Source: Armigeres subalbatus (lineage: Eukaryota; Arthropoda; Insecta; Diptera; Culicidae). Taken from it: a stretch of 64,000 bases of DNA. A model generated the notes under the pieces. It was not told where the DNA came from. It ran no database searches and worked only from the letters and a program-made list of their open reading frames with translations. A program made the position numbers and the translations under genes. Positions 55,007 to 64,000 of this stretch are shown one piece after another; the stretch's first letter is position 1; every line of letters begins with the position of its first letter. Location of the stretch: assembly GCF_024139115.2 (NCBI RefSeq), contig NC_085141.1, positions 128,711,822 through 128,775,821 on the forward strand. The letters are read 5' to 3'.

Positions 55007-55305
55007 GCTCACTTGCAGGACTCCAAGAGTTTGGGTAGATTTCAACTAAGTTTGAGATACGCACTCCAACTTAAGAAAGCGACAATAGACGAAGCAAGAA
55101 AGTCATTACAAAAGAGGGAACAGATACGAAAGAAACATGAGCATGGGCATAATGACCGTACGCTTCGTAGTTGCCGATGACCAGAGCAATCCCAATTGCA
55201 CATGGAACCAATGGATGGGACCATGGGATTTCACTCAATGTGCACAGTCCGACCTCATGCGTATGAGGCAGAAACTGTAGCGTTATCACTACCAAGCCCG
55301 TTTAC
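55007..55305 (-). mobile_element. tRNA-like SINE head and body joined to RTE copy 3
   Basis: On the minus strand AAACGGGCTTGGTAGTGATA, then TTTCTGCCTCATACGCATGA and GGTCGGACT resemble the head of the 605-bp element at 35174-35230 (CGGGCTCGGTAGTCATATGG, TTCTGCCTCATACGCAGGAG, GTCGTGGG). About 230 bp of unrelated body runs into the RTE 3' part without a visible break. The B box is not preserved. Confidence 0.5.
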
Positions 55306-55949
55306 GAAGAAAGTTCTTTTAACAGACCAAGTAATTTAGGATAACTACGATTGGAACGAATCTAATTAAATTTTGTATAGTAAAGAGAAAAAAAGCTATG
55401 TAGAAAGGAAGGTCCATCTATTGATTAGAAAACGAGTAATCCGGCATACACACCGAGTTTTTATGTTTGCAGCATGCCAGAATGCACGCAGCCAACAACT
55501 CTGCAAAACGGAAACTATAGTTATAATATTTCGACTACAATGACATTATTCTTTAGCTGAATTTTAGCAACGAAACGTCATTTTGACAGCAAACTTGGCA
55601 AAACATGTTTGCAGAGAGCTCGCTCTCCTTCCTTCGATCATTGAATGTTTTTCCAACCTATCTTTTTCTCGTTCTTATATTTAAATGTCAACATAGCAAA
55701 ACAGTAGACTTTGATTTGATTTTTCAACGCTGTAAAATCAAACCGGTATTTCAGTGAATTAGTGTGTTCTATGCCTAAAATTGAATAATTGTGCAAGTGT
55801 AAACAATAAATTGCAGCTCGATCGATTTTAGATGTCTTTAGAGTGGAATTATTCGAGAACATTTGATTTTTTGAAGAGTTGACCTATATTGTATCGTTGC
55901 AATGATGAAGTTTCTTATCAATAAGTGTTGAAACATCATGAAACACAGA
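55306..55949. other. Unassigned AT-rich spacer
   Basis: No feature can be supported. Confidence 0.4.
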
Positions 55950-56231
55950 ATATCATCTTCCAAAATCGCAGTACCTCGCCGGCAACAAATCGATTTCCAA
56001 CTTAAAGTCATTCGTACATTCCGACAACAGCTTTAAAGCAGCACACCCAGCTTCCCATCCACGTCGCCACCCACCGACCCCGTCCCCTTTTCGCAAACCG
56101 TAATTTACCGGAAGGAAAAATCGATTCCTCGACGCACCCAAAAGTTCACTTTAAAGTCATCGCGAATGAAAGAAAAGTCGTGGTGGAAAAAAAAATTCGC
56201 GGATAGGCCCACGACCCCTCCCCTGTCTTAC

Positions 56232-56411
56232 CTTGTGCGATCCGAACAGCTGGCATTTTAATTCTCATTTTGGCAGGATTGTTGTTCTTCACTCCACTTT
56301 GTGTACGTGTGTTTGTGCGCGGCGACGGCGAAAGCACGTCGTCGACGTCGTCCTTTTTTTCTTGTTCAACTAAATAAAAAAAGAACTTCCTTGGTCTAGG
56401 CTGCACCCACT
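56232..56411 (-). CDS. Candidate first exon: initiator, 5' UTR, start codon and splice donor
   Basis: On the minus strand an arthropod-like initiator TATCAGTGGG (A at 56411, no TATA box) is followed by 142 nt without an ATG. Then comes CCAAAATG, a good insect start context (ATG at 56268-56266). The coding sequence MRIKMPAVRIAQ runs to 56232 and is followed at once by GTAAGA (56231-56226), a strong 5' splice site, leaving phase 1. The open frame extends upstream of the ATG, so the start rests on context alone. The next exon would lie at lower coordinates, possibly beyond a large intron. I cannot name the gene. The same pattern can arise by chance, hence modest confidence. Confidence 0.3.
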
Positions 56412-56413
56412 GA
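56409..56413 (-). promoter_or_regulatory. Candidate initiator TCAGT
   Basis: TCAGT on the minus strand is the consensus arthropod initiator. It lies 143 nt upstream of the first ATG of the candidate exon. A second initiator-like word (ACAGT) lies near 56501. No TATA or downstream promoter element is recognisable. Confidence 0.25.
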
Positions 56414-59060
56414 TAATAGCGCACCGCGCTCCACTTCACTCCACACCAATCGTCATTTACTACAAGTTGCGTTCTGCTTCTTTTCTTTTTTCCGTCTCAC
56501 TGTTCGCACCGTTTCCGCGTAAAGCAGCTGATTTTCCGCGAATTTCAACGCGTTTTTTTTTTCTTGTGTTTTTTTAAAGATCACTCTCTTTTCCGGTGTT
56601 TCCCCAGTTGGCTGGAGGCTAAAATAGTATTCGTGAGGCGGCTCTTCGCAATTAGCGCCGATGGGTGGCAATTTTTTTTTATCTTCGAACCATCCCTTGT
56701 AGTAGATTTCTCCGGTTCACTCAATTAACTTCCGTCCGCGACACGCGGGAACGAAGGGGGTGTCGCGACAGGAGGGGTTCATTCAAGGATTCTTCCGTTT
56801 GTGTATTGCACTCTGACAAAGGCGAGACAAAAAAAAAACAGTTTCGAGGAAAATTTCCCCTCGTCGCTTTCACACGCAAACAATCACGCCGCGTTTTTTC
56901 TGCTTTTACACACTTTGTTGCATCTTGTTATCTTCCGGGTATTCGACTGGGATCATTTTTTTATGGCTTATGCCAACGAGACAACGGCAAGTATCCTCTC
57001 GAAAGCGTAAGGATTCACTGAATCACATGCTTGGATGCGGAGTTTCACCGCACCGCATACAGCGGCATCTTTTTTTCTGCTGAACGGCGCACTTGTTTTT
57101 GTTTGGGAGATGTTAATCACGGAGGGTTCAAGAATTTTCAACGTTTCGTATTCCGATGGTTGCATTAGTTCAACGATACCATTAAGATTTAATTTCCATT
57201 TCAGTAATACAGATGGTTAATTGCACTAAGTCACTATTCGTTTTGATTATTTAGCATTGGTCCGAATCCGGAGTCCAATGACCGAGGTCAACAGTTTCGT
57301 CCACTGGACCCGGGTTCCCCGATGAAGTGAAGACGTACCGAGAATTCGCGCGAAGTAGCCGATTCGCAAAGCAGCGCAAAAAGTCAAGCACTTTCCACTA
57401 TGACATCCTCACTTCGCGACAGTCCGTTTGCATCTAATGTGCCAAGTCCAACCAAAAACGTTATATCATACCGTCGTGTCGTGGCTTGGCGCGCGCGATG
57501 ACTCCTCTCGACTCAACAACGAAGACTACATCGCCGCCGCCAACAACAACAACAGAATCGACCACAGCAAACGGAGAGCGCACGTCGCTGGAGTATCCAA
57601 CCGGCCACACAGCCCCAGACCCAACCCGTCCTCGCTCTCTCCGTCTCTCATGCACCGCTGGCCAAGATCCACGTCGTTGTCTTGTAGTAGGCACAACACG
57701 ATCATCAACCAAAACAGCACATCTCTTCTGCTTTTCCTTTTACCGTCGTTGCCGCCGACAACGCTTATGCTCACTGACAATGATGACGACAATGACGATG
57801 AGGCGAACGTGAGCATAAAACAACCAAGACTAAACACCAGTCCGTGCCAGAACATAGGAGGACGTCGTCGTGCCTCATTTCGGGCTTTATTCAGTCCCCG
57901 CAAACCCAATCACCCACCCACAGACCGGCAGCGCGGTTCTTCTCCCCATGATCCAAGAGCGGGAGAACGATGTGGACTTGGATATCTCTCCACAGATCGT
58001 TCGCTTCCTCCCACGATGCACTCCCACTACCGCACCGTCACCCACTCAAATCTCAGTACATTTATCTATGACCACCGTCAGGACCTGTCCACCACAAACT
58101 CACACACACGCACCACCACTGCGAAACTCCTTCGTTACTAACTACTGTCCTATTCCACGTCCGAATCCTTCTATTCCCATCCGGCTAATGTGCCCACTAT
58201 GTACCGATCGAATTTTCCGAACCCACACACGACGAGGCCCACCCGCCCGCTTTCCACACATGTGTGCTTATCCTTTCTCGCTCACACGCGCTCATATGTG
58301 AACGGCTACCAGGACCATTTCCATCATCATCTCCTTTACCCAAAACCAAAACACGAACGGACTACACGGACGGACGCGACGAGTCCTTTCGCACACTCAC
58401 CCTTCGCATCCTCCCGGGGAAAGTGTGCAGAACAAACAACAAAACACTCATCAAATTTACATACGCGACAACTACCACACTCTCAAGGCGCAGTCCTCAG
58501 CATACGCATTCTAATCTCGGGCTCTCTTCTCCCGCTCACGATCGCGTTTTATTCACACATTCGCGATTAGTCGCGTACCTCCCCTTCGCGGCAACCCAGG
58601 GCAAGGCAGGTGACGAAGGGTGATGACGGCGGCCACACACATGCTTAGAAAGTCCACCATCCGTCCAGTTTGCAGTGCCAGTGTGCCGTTCTATGCGCAA
58701 GCCAAATTCCTATCACGAGAGCGGGACACTACTGACTGAGCTCTCGCGTGAGTTGTCGCGAATTTTGCCGCTCGTGAGACCGCGACGCCCGCGAAAGCAT
58801 GCCGTTCTTTGGTGGCGGAGAGAAGCGGCGGTTTTGTTTTTGTTTTGATTCTCCCGCTCTGAGCTGGTTCCACGCGCCCGACACCGATGGGGAGTGGGCC
58901 CCAGGTTGTGTGTTTTTGGTTCCACCACCTCCAGCCACCCACTGTCTGACTGGAGCAGGGGCCTCCACTATATCGTATCTTATATTTTTGTGTGTATGGG
59001 AGTGTGCTTGCTGGTGGCTCTCGTCGGACAGGTATAACGGCGCTCGGACAGCGTTGCTTT

Positions 59061-59709
59061 GGGGATTTTAGGCTGGGGAAAATATTTATGCAGGTGTCAA
59101 AGTTAATTTTTGTCTCGGGTATTTTGACACCCCATTTGTTCTGATATTTATGGAAATAAATAGTTTTATCGGGTTGATAGATTCTAGCATTTCAATTAAT
59201 ACTATGAGTGTACTACTTCTGGGTGAAGTAAAATGCATTTCACCAAGGAGCAACAAATTGTAGTTCTGTTGCACCAGATGACAAGCAACAGGTATCAGCT
59301 TCGTGTTTCGTAAATAAAACTAGCTAAAACATTCGTTTTTACTTCTGAAGCAAGCATTTTGAAATTATGTAGCTAGCATGCATATTATGGCTACCCCCGG
59401 GCAACTCAACCCTCTTTTTACGGCAGTTTTTTATACGTCACTTTGTTTTACGGCCTCCTTTTTATGGCACGTGACGTAAAAAGAATTTGAGAAATTATTG
59501 ACTTCTAAAAGTAAGCCTATAAGAAGGACCTTTTAGAAACCCAAAGAACAAAAAAGATGCTTTGTATATTCATCATTTGCCTTCAACAATTGTTCCATTC
59601 CAGGTCATCCAAGGATATCCTGGAGCCTACATGCATAATCAAAGACCTGAGGTCTATAACGTAACGAAAAAGCTGTTATCTTTTTTTTTAAATGGTTCAT
59701 GCCCTATTT
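59061..59709. other. AT-rich spacer with short ACGTAAAA repeats
   Basis: CTTTTTACGGCAGTTTTTTA and TGGCACGTGACGTAAAAAG near 59413-59485 repeat in both orientations. No gene is visible. Confidence 0.4.
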
Positions 59710-59790
59710 CAGCGGTTCTCAACCTTTTTCTTGAGAGGTACCCCTCCAAACTTTCGTAATAATTGAACCCCCTCTTGAAAGTTGGCTTCC
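59710..59790 (+). mobile_element. hAT-like terminus (first copy)
   Basis: CAGCGGTTCTCAACCTTTTT followed by CTTGAGAGGTACCCCTCC has the CAG(N)GGTTCTCAACC form typical of hAT-family termini. A second copy in the same orientation begins at 61986. Each passes directly into the 23-bp minisatellite. Confidence 0.75.
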
Positions 59791-61985
59791 AAGCCATTTG
59801 AAAGAATAATTCCCAGCCTGTTGTAAGAAGCTTCTGAACCTCTTGAAAGCAGACTTCCGCACCTCTTGTTTAGATACTTCTGAGCGTCTTGTAGATAGGC
59901 TTTCGAGCCTCTCGAGCCGGCTTTCGCATCACTTAAACGAAGGCTTGTTTGCATCTTGAAAGGATGCTTCTGAACCTATAGAAAATATGCTTCCAAGCCT
60001 CATGAACGAAGTATTCCGAGTTTCTTGAAGGGATGCTTCCGAGGCTCTTGAAAAGAGGCTTCCAATTCACTTGAAAGGAAGCTTTCGAGCCTCAAGGAGC
60101 CATCCGGGATTTTTGAAAGAAGGCTCCCGGCCCTTTTAAAAGGAAGCTCCGAGCCTCTTGAAAGGAGCTTTTAAAATAAGGCTTGAAAAGAGGCTTCCGG
60201 ATCTCTTGGAAAGAGACTTCCAAACCTCTTGGAAGGAGGCTTCTGAGCCTCTGGAAAGGAGTCTTCCGAGCATCTTGAAAGGAGATTTCCAAACCTCTTG
60301 AAAAGAACCTTCCGAGCTTCCGAAAGAAGGCTTCTGAGCTATTTTAAGAAAGCTTCCGACTTTCTTGAAAGGTGCCTTCCAAGCTTTTTGAAAGAAGACT
60401 TCACACCCTCTTAAAACGAGGCTTCCGGGTCTCTTGGAAGGATACTTCCAAGCCTCTGGAAAGGAGTCTTCCGAGTATCTTGAAAGGGGGCTTCCGAGCC
60501 TCTTGAAAGTAGGCTTCCGAGCCTCTTGAAAAGATCCTTCAGAGCCTCTTGAAAGGAGGCTTCTGAGCATCTCGAAAATAGGCTTCGGAGCCTCTTGAAA
60601 GGAGCTTTCCGATTCTTTTGAAAAGATGCTTCCGAGTCTCTTGAAAGTAGGCTTCCGAGCATCTTGAAAGGAGCTTTCCGAGCATTTTGAAAAGATGCTT
60701 CCGAGCCTCTTGAAAGGAGGCTTCCGAGCCTCTTGAAGGCTTTCGAGCATTTTAAAAGTAGGCTTTCGAGCCTCTTGAAAGGAGCTTTCTGAACCTTTTG
60801 AGAAGAACCTTTCGAGCCTCTTGAAAATAGGCTTCGGAGCCTCTTGAAAGGAGATTTCCTAGCTTTTTGAAAATAACGTTCCGAGCCTTTTGAAAGAAGG
60901 CTTCCGAGCTTTTTGTAAGAAGGCTTCCGACTTTCTTGAAAGGAGCGTTCCGAGCTTCTTGAAAGAAGGCTTCTAACCCTCTTAAAACGAGGCTTCCGGG
61001 TCTCTTGGAAAGACACTTCCAAGCCTCTTGGAAGGAGACTTCCGAGCCTCTGGAAAGGAGGCTTCCGAGCATCTTGAGAGTAGGCTTCCAAGCCTATTAA
61101 ATGTGAGCTTCCGAGCCTCTTGAAAGGAGCTTTCCGAGCCTTTTGAAAAGATCCTTCCGAGCCTCTTGAAAGGGGGCTTCCGAGCCTCTCAAAAATAGGC
61201 TTCGGAGCCTCTTGAAAGGAGGTTCCCTAGCCTTTTGAAAAGAACCTTTTGAAAGAAGGCTTCCGAGCTTTTTGTAAGAAGGCTTTTGACTTTCTTAAAA
61301 GGAGCGTTCCGAGTTTCTTGAAAGAAGGCTTCCAACCCTCTTAAAACGAGGCTGCCGGGTCTCTTGGCAGGAGATTTCCAAGCCTCTTGGAAGTAGACTT
61401 CCAAGCCTCTGGAAAGGAGGCTTCCGAGCATCTCGAAAGGAGCTTTTAGAGCCTTTTTAAAAGATCTTTCCTAGCCTCTTGAAAGGAGGCTTCCGAGCCT
61501 CTCGAAAATAGGCTTCGGAGCCTCTTGAAAGGAGCTTTCCGAACCCTTTGAAAAGAACCTTCCGAGCCTCTCAAAATGAGGCTTCCGAGCTTTTTGTAAG
61601 AAGGAGCTTCCCGAGCCGTTTGAAAAGAACCTTCCGAGCCTCTTGAAAGAAGTCTTCTGAGCTTTTTGTAAGAAGGCTTCCAATTTTCTTGAAAGGAGCC
61701 TTCCGAGCTTTTCAAAATAAGGCTTTCGACCCTTTTAACACGAGGCTTCCGGGCCTCTTGGGAGGCTCTTGAGCCTCTTGAGAGGGCGCTTCCGAACCTT
61801 TTGAAAGAAGGCTTCTGAACATTTTAGAAGGCGAACTTCGAGCTGCTTAGAAGACGTAGAAGGATGCTTCTAATCCTCTTACAACGAAGCAACCAAGCTT
61901 CTCTGAAAAAAGCCTCCATGACTCTCAAACGGAGGCTTCCGAACCTTTAGAATCTAGATTTTAGTTCAAAAGCATATTTCTAACA
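59791..61985 (-). repeat. 23-bp minisatellite, diverged part with higher-order structure
   Basis: Units derive from CTTGAAAGGAGGCTTCCGAG plus CCT (23 bp). Marker variants such as TTAAAACGAGGCTTCCGGGT recur at about 60411, 60982 and 61340, and whole blocks (60830-61090 versus 61195-61440) repeat, so groups of about 16 units were duplicated together. Because 23 is not a multiple of three and no register contains a stop, minus-strand frames stay open (60136-60750, 60411-61091) with a 23-residue period. I treat them as non-coding. Confidence 0.9.
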
Positions 61986-62065
61986 CAGCGGTTCTCAACC
62001 TTTTTCATGAGAGGTACCCCTTCGAACTTTTGCATTAATTGAGGTACCCCCTACTTTTTGCTTTT
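61986..62065 (+). mobile_element. hAT-like terminus (second copy)
   Basis: CAGCGGTTCTCAACCTTTTT followed by CATGAGAGGTACCCCTTCGA is about 90 percent identical to the copy at 59710 over the first 60 bp and in the same orientation, 2276 bp downstream. The matching opposite terminus was not found inside the window. Confidence 0.75.
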
Positions 62066-62504
62066 GGAAGAAGGCTTCCGAGCCTTTGCAAGAGGCTTCC
62101 GAGCTTCTTCGCAAGAGCTTTCCGAGCCTCTTGAAATACGCATCCGATCTTCTTGATAGAAGGCATCAGAGACTTTTGAAAGGAGGCTTCTGAACCTCTT
62201 GAAACTAGGCTTTTGAGCTAATTGAAAGGAGACTTCCGAGTTCCTCGAAAGGCGGCCAGGTCACTTAAAACGAGGCTTCCGATCCTCGTGAAAGAAGACT
62301 TCCGATCTTCTTGAAAGGAGGCTTCCGTGCCACTTGAAGAAGGCTTGCGAGCATCTTGGAAAAAGGCTTTCAAACCTCTTGAAAGGTGGCTTCCAAGTCT
62401 ATTGAAAGAATACATTCAAGCCTCTTGATAGTAGGCTTCCAAGCCTCTTGATAGGAGGCGTCCGGGCCCCTTAAAACGTGGTTTCCGGGCCCCTTGAAAG
62501 GGGG
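62066..62504 (-). repeat. 23-bp minisatellite, diverged part after the second hAT terminus
   Basis: Same unit family (AGGCTTCCGAGCTTCTTCG, GAAAGGAGGCTTCTGAACCT), diverged as in 59791-61985. Confidence 0.85.
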
Positions 62505-62611
62505 CCCGAGCAGCGCAAGTCTGATAAAAATGGTTGCAGCAACTTGATCGCGATTAATTTTTCTAACATGTGAGTTACAGTAACCTATATGGAACATGTG
62601 TGCTACTAGGG
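62505..62611 (-). mobile_element. 107-bp CCCGAGCAGCACA-type MITE (copy C)
   Basis: CCCGAGCAGCGCA at the left and TGTGCTACTAGGG at the right enclose ATGGTTGCAGCAACTTGAT. Orientation is opposite to copies A and B. It interrupts the minisatellite between GAAAGG and AGGCG, with no clear TA duplication. Confidence 0.88.
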
Positions 62612-64000
62612 AGGCGTCTGGGCTTTTTGAAATGAGTCTTTTGGGTCTCTTGAAAGGAGGCTTCCGAGCCTCTTGAAAGGAGGCTTCCGGGCCTCTTGAA
62701 AGCAGGCTTCCGGGCCTCTTGAAAGGAGGCTTCCGGGCCTCTTGAAAGGAGGCTTCCGGGCCTCTTGAAAGGAGGCTTCCGGGCCTCTTTAAAGGAGGCT
62801 TCCGGGCCTCTTGAAAGGAGGCTTCGGGCCTCTTGAAAGGAGGCTTCAGGCCTCTTGAAAGGAGGCTTCGGGCCTCTTGAAAGGAGGCTTCCGGGCTTCT
62901 TGAAAGGAGGCTTCCGTGCCTCTTGAAAGAAGGCTTCCGAGCCTATTGAAAGGAGGCTTCCGGGCCTCTTGAAAGGAGGCGGTCGGGCTTTTTGAAAGGA
63001 GGCTTTCGGGCCTCTTGAAAGGAGGCTTCTGGCCTCTTGAAGGAGGCTTCCGGGCCTCTTGAAAGGAGGCTTCGGGCCTCTTGAAAGGAGGCTTGGCCTC
63101 TTGAAAGGAGGCTTCCGGGCCTCTTGAAAGGAGGCTTCCGGGCCTTTTGAAAGGAGGCTTCTCTTGAAAGGAGGCTTCCGGGCCTCTTGAAAGGAGGCTT
63201 CCGGGCCTCTTGAAAGGAGGCTTCCGGGCCTCTTGAAAGGAGGCTTCGGGCCTCTTGAAAGGAGGCCTGGGCCTCTTGAAAGGAGGCTTCCGGCCTCTTG
63301 AAAGGAGGCTTCAGCCTCTTGAAAGGAGGCTTCCGGGCCTCTTGAAAGGAGGCTTCCAGGCCTCTTGAAAGGAGGCTTCCAGGCCTCTTGAAAGGAGGCT
63401 TCGGGCCTCTTGAAAGGAGGCTTCGGGCCTCTTGAAAGGAGGCTTCGGGCCTCTTGAAAGGAGGCTTCCGGGCCTCTTGAAAGGAGGCTTCGGGCCTCTT
63501 GAAAGGAGGCTTCTGGCCTCTTGAAAGGAGGCTTCCGGGCCTCTTGAAAGGAGGCTTCTGGCCTCTTGAAAGGAGGCTTCCGGGCCTCTTGAAAGGAGGC
63601 TTCTGGCCTCTTGAAAGGAGGCTTCGGGCATCTTGAAAGGAGGCTTCCAACCTCTTGAAAGGAGGCTTCCGGGCCTCTTGAAAGAAGGCTTCCGGGCCTT
63701 TTGAAAGAATGCTTCCGGGCCTCTTGAAAAGAAGCCTTCGGGCCTCTTGAAAGGAGGCTTCCGGGCCTCTTGAAAGGAGGCTTCCGGGCCTCTTGAAAGG
63801 AGGCTTCCGGGCCTCTTGAAAGGAGGCTTCCGGGCCTCTTGAAAGAAGGCTTCCGGGCCTCTTGAAAGGAGGCTTCCGGGCCTCTTGAAAGGAGGCTTCC
63901 GGGCCTCTTGAAAGGAGGCTTCCGGGCCTCTTGAAATGAGGCTTCCGGGCCTCTTGAAAGGAGGCTTCCGGGCCTCTTGAAAGGAGGCTTCCGGGCTTCT
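62612..64000 (-). repeat. 23-bp minisatellite, homogeneous part, runs off the window
   Basis: About 60 units of CTTGAAAGGAGGCTTCCGGG plus CCT are present. Many are identical, with 19-22 bp deletion variants (for example GGCTTCGGGCCTC or GGCTTCTGGCCTC) scattered in it. The final 300 bp are almost uniform. The unit contains GAGGC-TTCCGG-GCCTC, a small hairpin. The open frames 62943-63650 and 63311-63631 (minus) result from stop-free registers. Unit-length changes would shift any protein frame, which argues against coding. Confidence 0.95.

Larger units (their letters stand above)
55950..59060. other. Unique GC-rich island, likely 5' region of a host gene
   Basis: About 3 kb of low-copy, GC-rich sequence without transposon signatures. 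It has (CAA)n near 57538, CA- and CCA-rich blocks (57960-58300) and AG/CT-rich promoter-like DNA. The 237-codon frame 57428-58141 and its neighbours are Ser/Thr/Pro/Asn-rich on the plus strand, overlap frames in the other registers and look non-coding. The minus strand carries a candidate first exon near 56232-56411. Confidence 0.4.

Noticed and set aside
57428..58141. 237-codon open frame on the plus strand
   Set aside because: Its composition (Ser, Thr, Pro, Asn, Arg) follows the C- and A-rich DNA, equally long frames overlap it in other registers, there is no domain, and its 5' context does not resemble a start. Treated as non-coding GC-rich DNA.
60136..61091. Overlapping 204- and 226-codon minus-strand frames
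   Set aside because: Both are read from the same minisatellite in two registers, which cannot both be proteins and shows that openness is a property of the repeat.
62943..63650. 235-codon minus-strand frame with a 23-residue repeat
   Set aside because: Fully explained by a 23-bp unit with no stop in any register; unit-length variants would destroy any protein frame in evolution.

Overview
This window looks like accessory, repeat-saturated nuclear DNA of a culicine mosquito, most likely Aedes. The evidence is several copies of a tRNA-derived SINE of the Feilai type (with (AAG)n tails and 13-bp target duplications), RTE-like and CR1/jockey-like non-LTR retrotransposon remnants with insect-type reverse transcriptase, many short palindromic (MITE) elements, and long degenerate minisatellites of the GGAATTTC, GGCCGAA and CTTGAAAGG types. 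I found no bacterial genes, no rRNA, no intact tRNA gene, no CRISPR array and no complete host protein-coding gene. Most open frames in the window are remnants of transposons or by-products of tandem repeats that lack stop codons.

Layout. 1-9107 bp: a mutated RTE-like RT copy abuts a CR1/jockey-like copy with its 3' UTR and tail. Two satellites follow (about 150 bp and about 60 bp units), then an RTE linker fragment, and a 1.3-kb TTAA-flanked foldback element whose arms would fold into a hairpin of more than 400 bp. 9108-13560: unique sequence with two GC-rich islands. 13700-20725: an about 80-bp satellite that carries two nested insertions. One is a 5.7-kb element with 15-bp terminal inverted repeats, an exact 8-bp target duplication and GCC-rich tips. 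The other is a 500-bp TA-flanked MITE. 22320-25995: a compound inverted structure (GGCCGAA array, GTGAG hairpins, unidentified core, GTGAG hairpins, inverted GGCCAAAT array), into which a retrotransposed copy encoding only an ORF1/gag-like protein has been inserted. 26000-35900: unique DNA with two large GC-rich islands, SINEs, MITEs and a 605-bp tRNA-headed element with a 21-bp target duplication. 36010-41360: GGAATTTC arrays interrupted by a CR1/jockey-like copy, a tRNA-like segment, a decayed I-like RT and a third RTE fragment. 41460-43080: GC-rich island. 45160-49440: degenerate arrays, a SINE, a Ty3/gypsy pol relic and a MITE. 50000-53060: small palindromic elements and a degenerate minisatellite. 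54530-55305: a tRNA-like/SINE-like head joined to an RTE 3' end. 55950-59060: GC-rich island with a candidate first exon of a host gene on the minus strand. 59710-64000: two hAT-like termini, each followed by a 23-bp minisatellite that becomes nearly homogeneous towards the right edge and runs out of the window.

How it fits together. The unique GC-rich islands probably are the host component (5' UTR, intron or regulatory DNA of one or more genes with large introns). Everything else is layered insertions, and the order can be read from the nesting: SINEs and MITEs sit inside older arrays, which sit inside or beside older DNA transposons. Autonomous LINE machinery in the window is broken in every copy. 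The best-preserved mobile structures are the non-autonomous ones, whose termini and target duplications remain exact.
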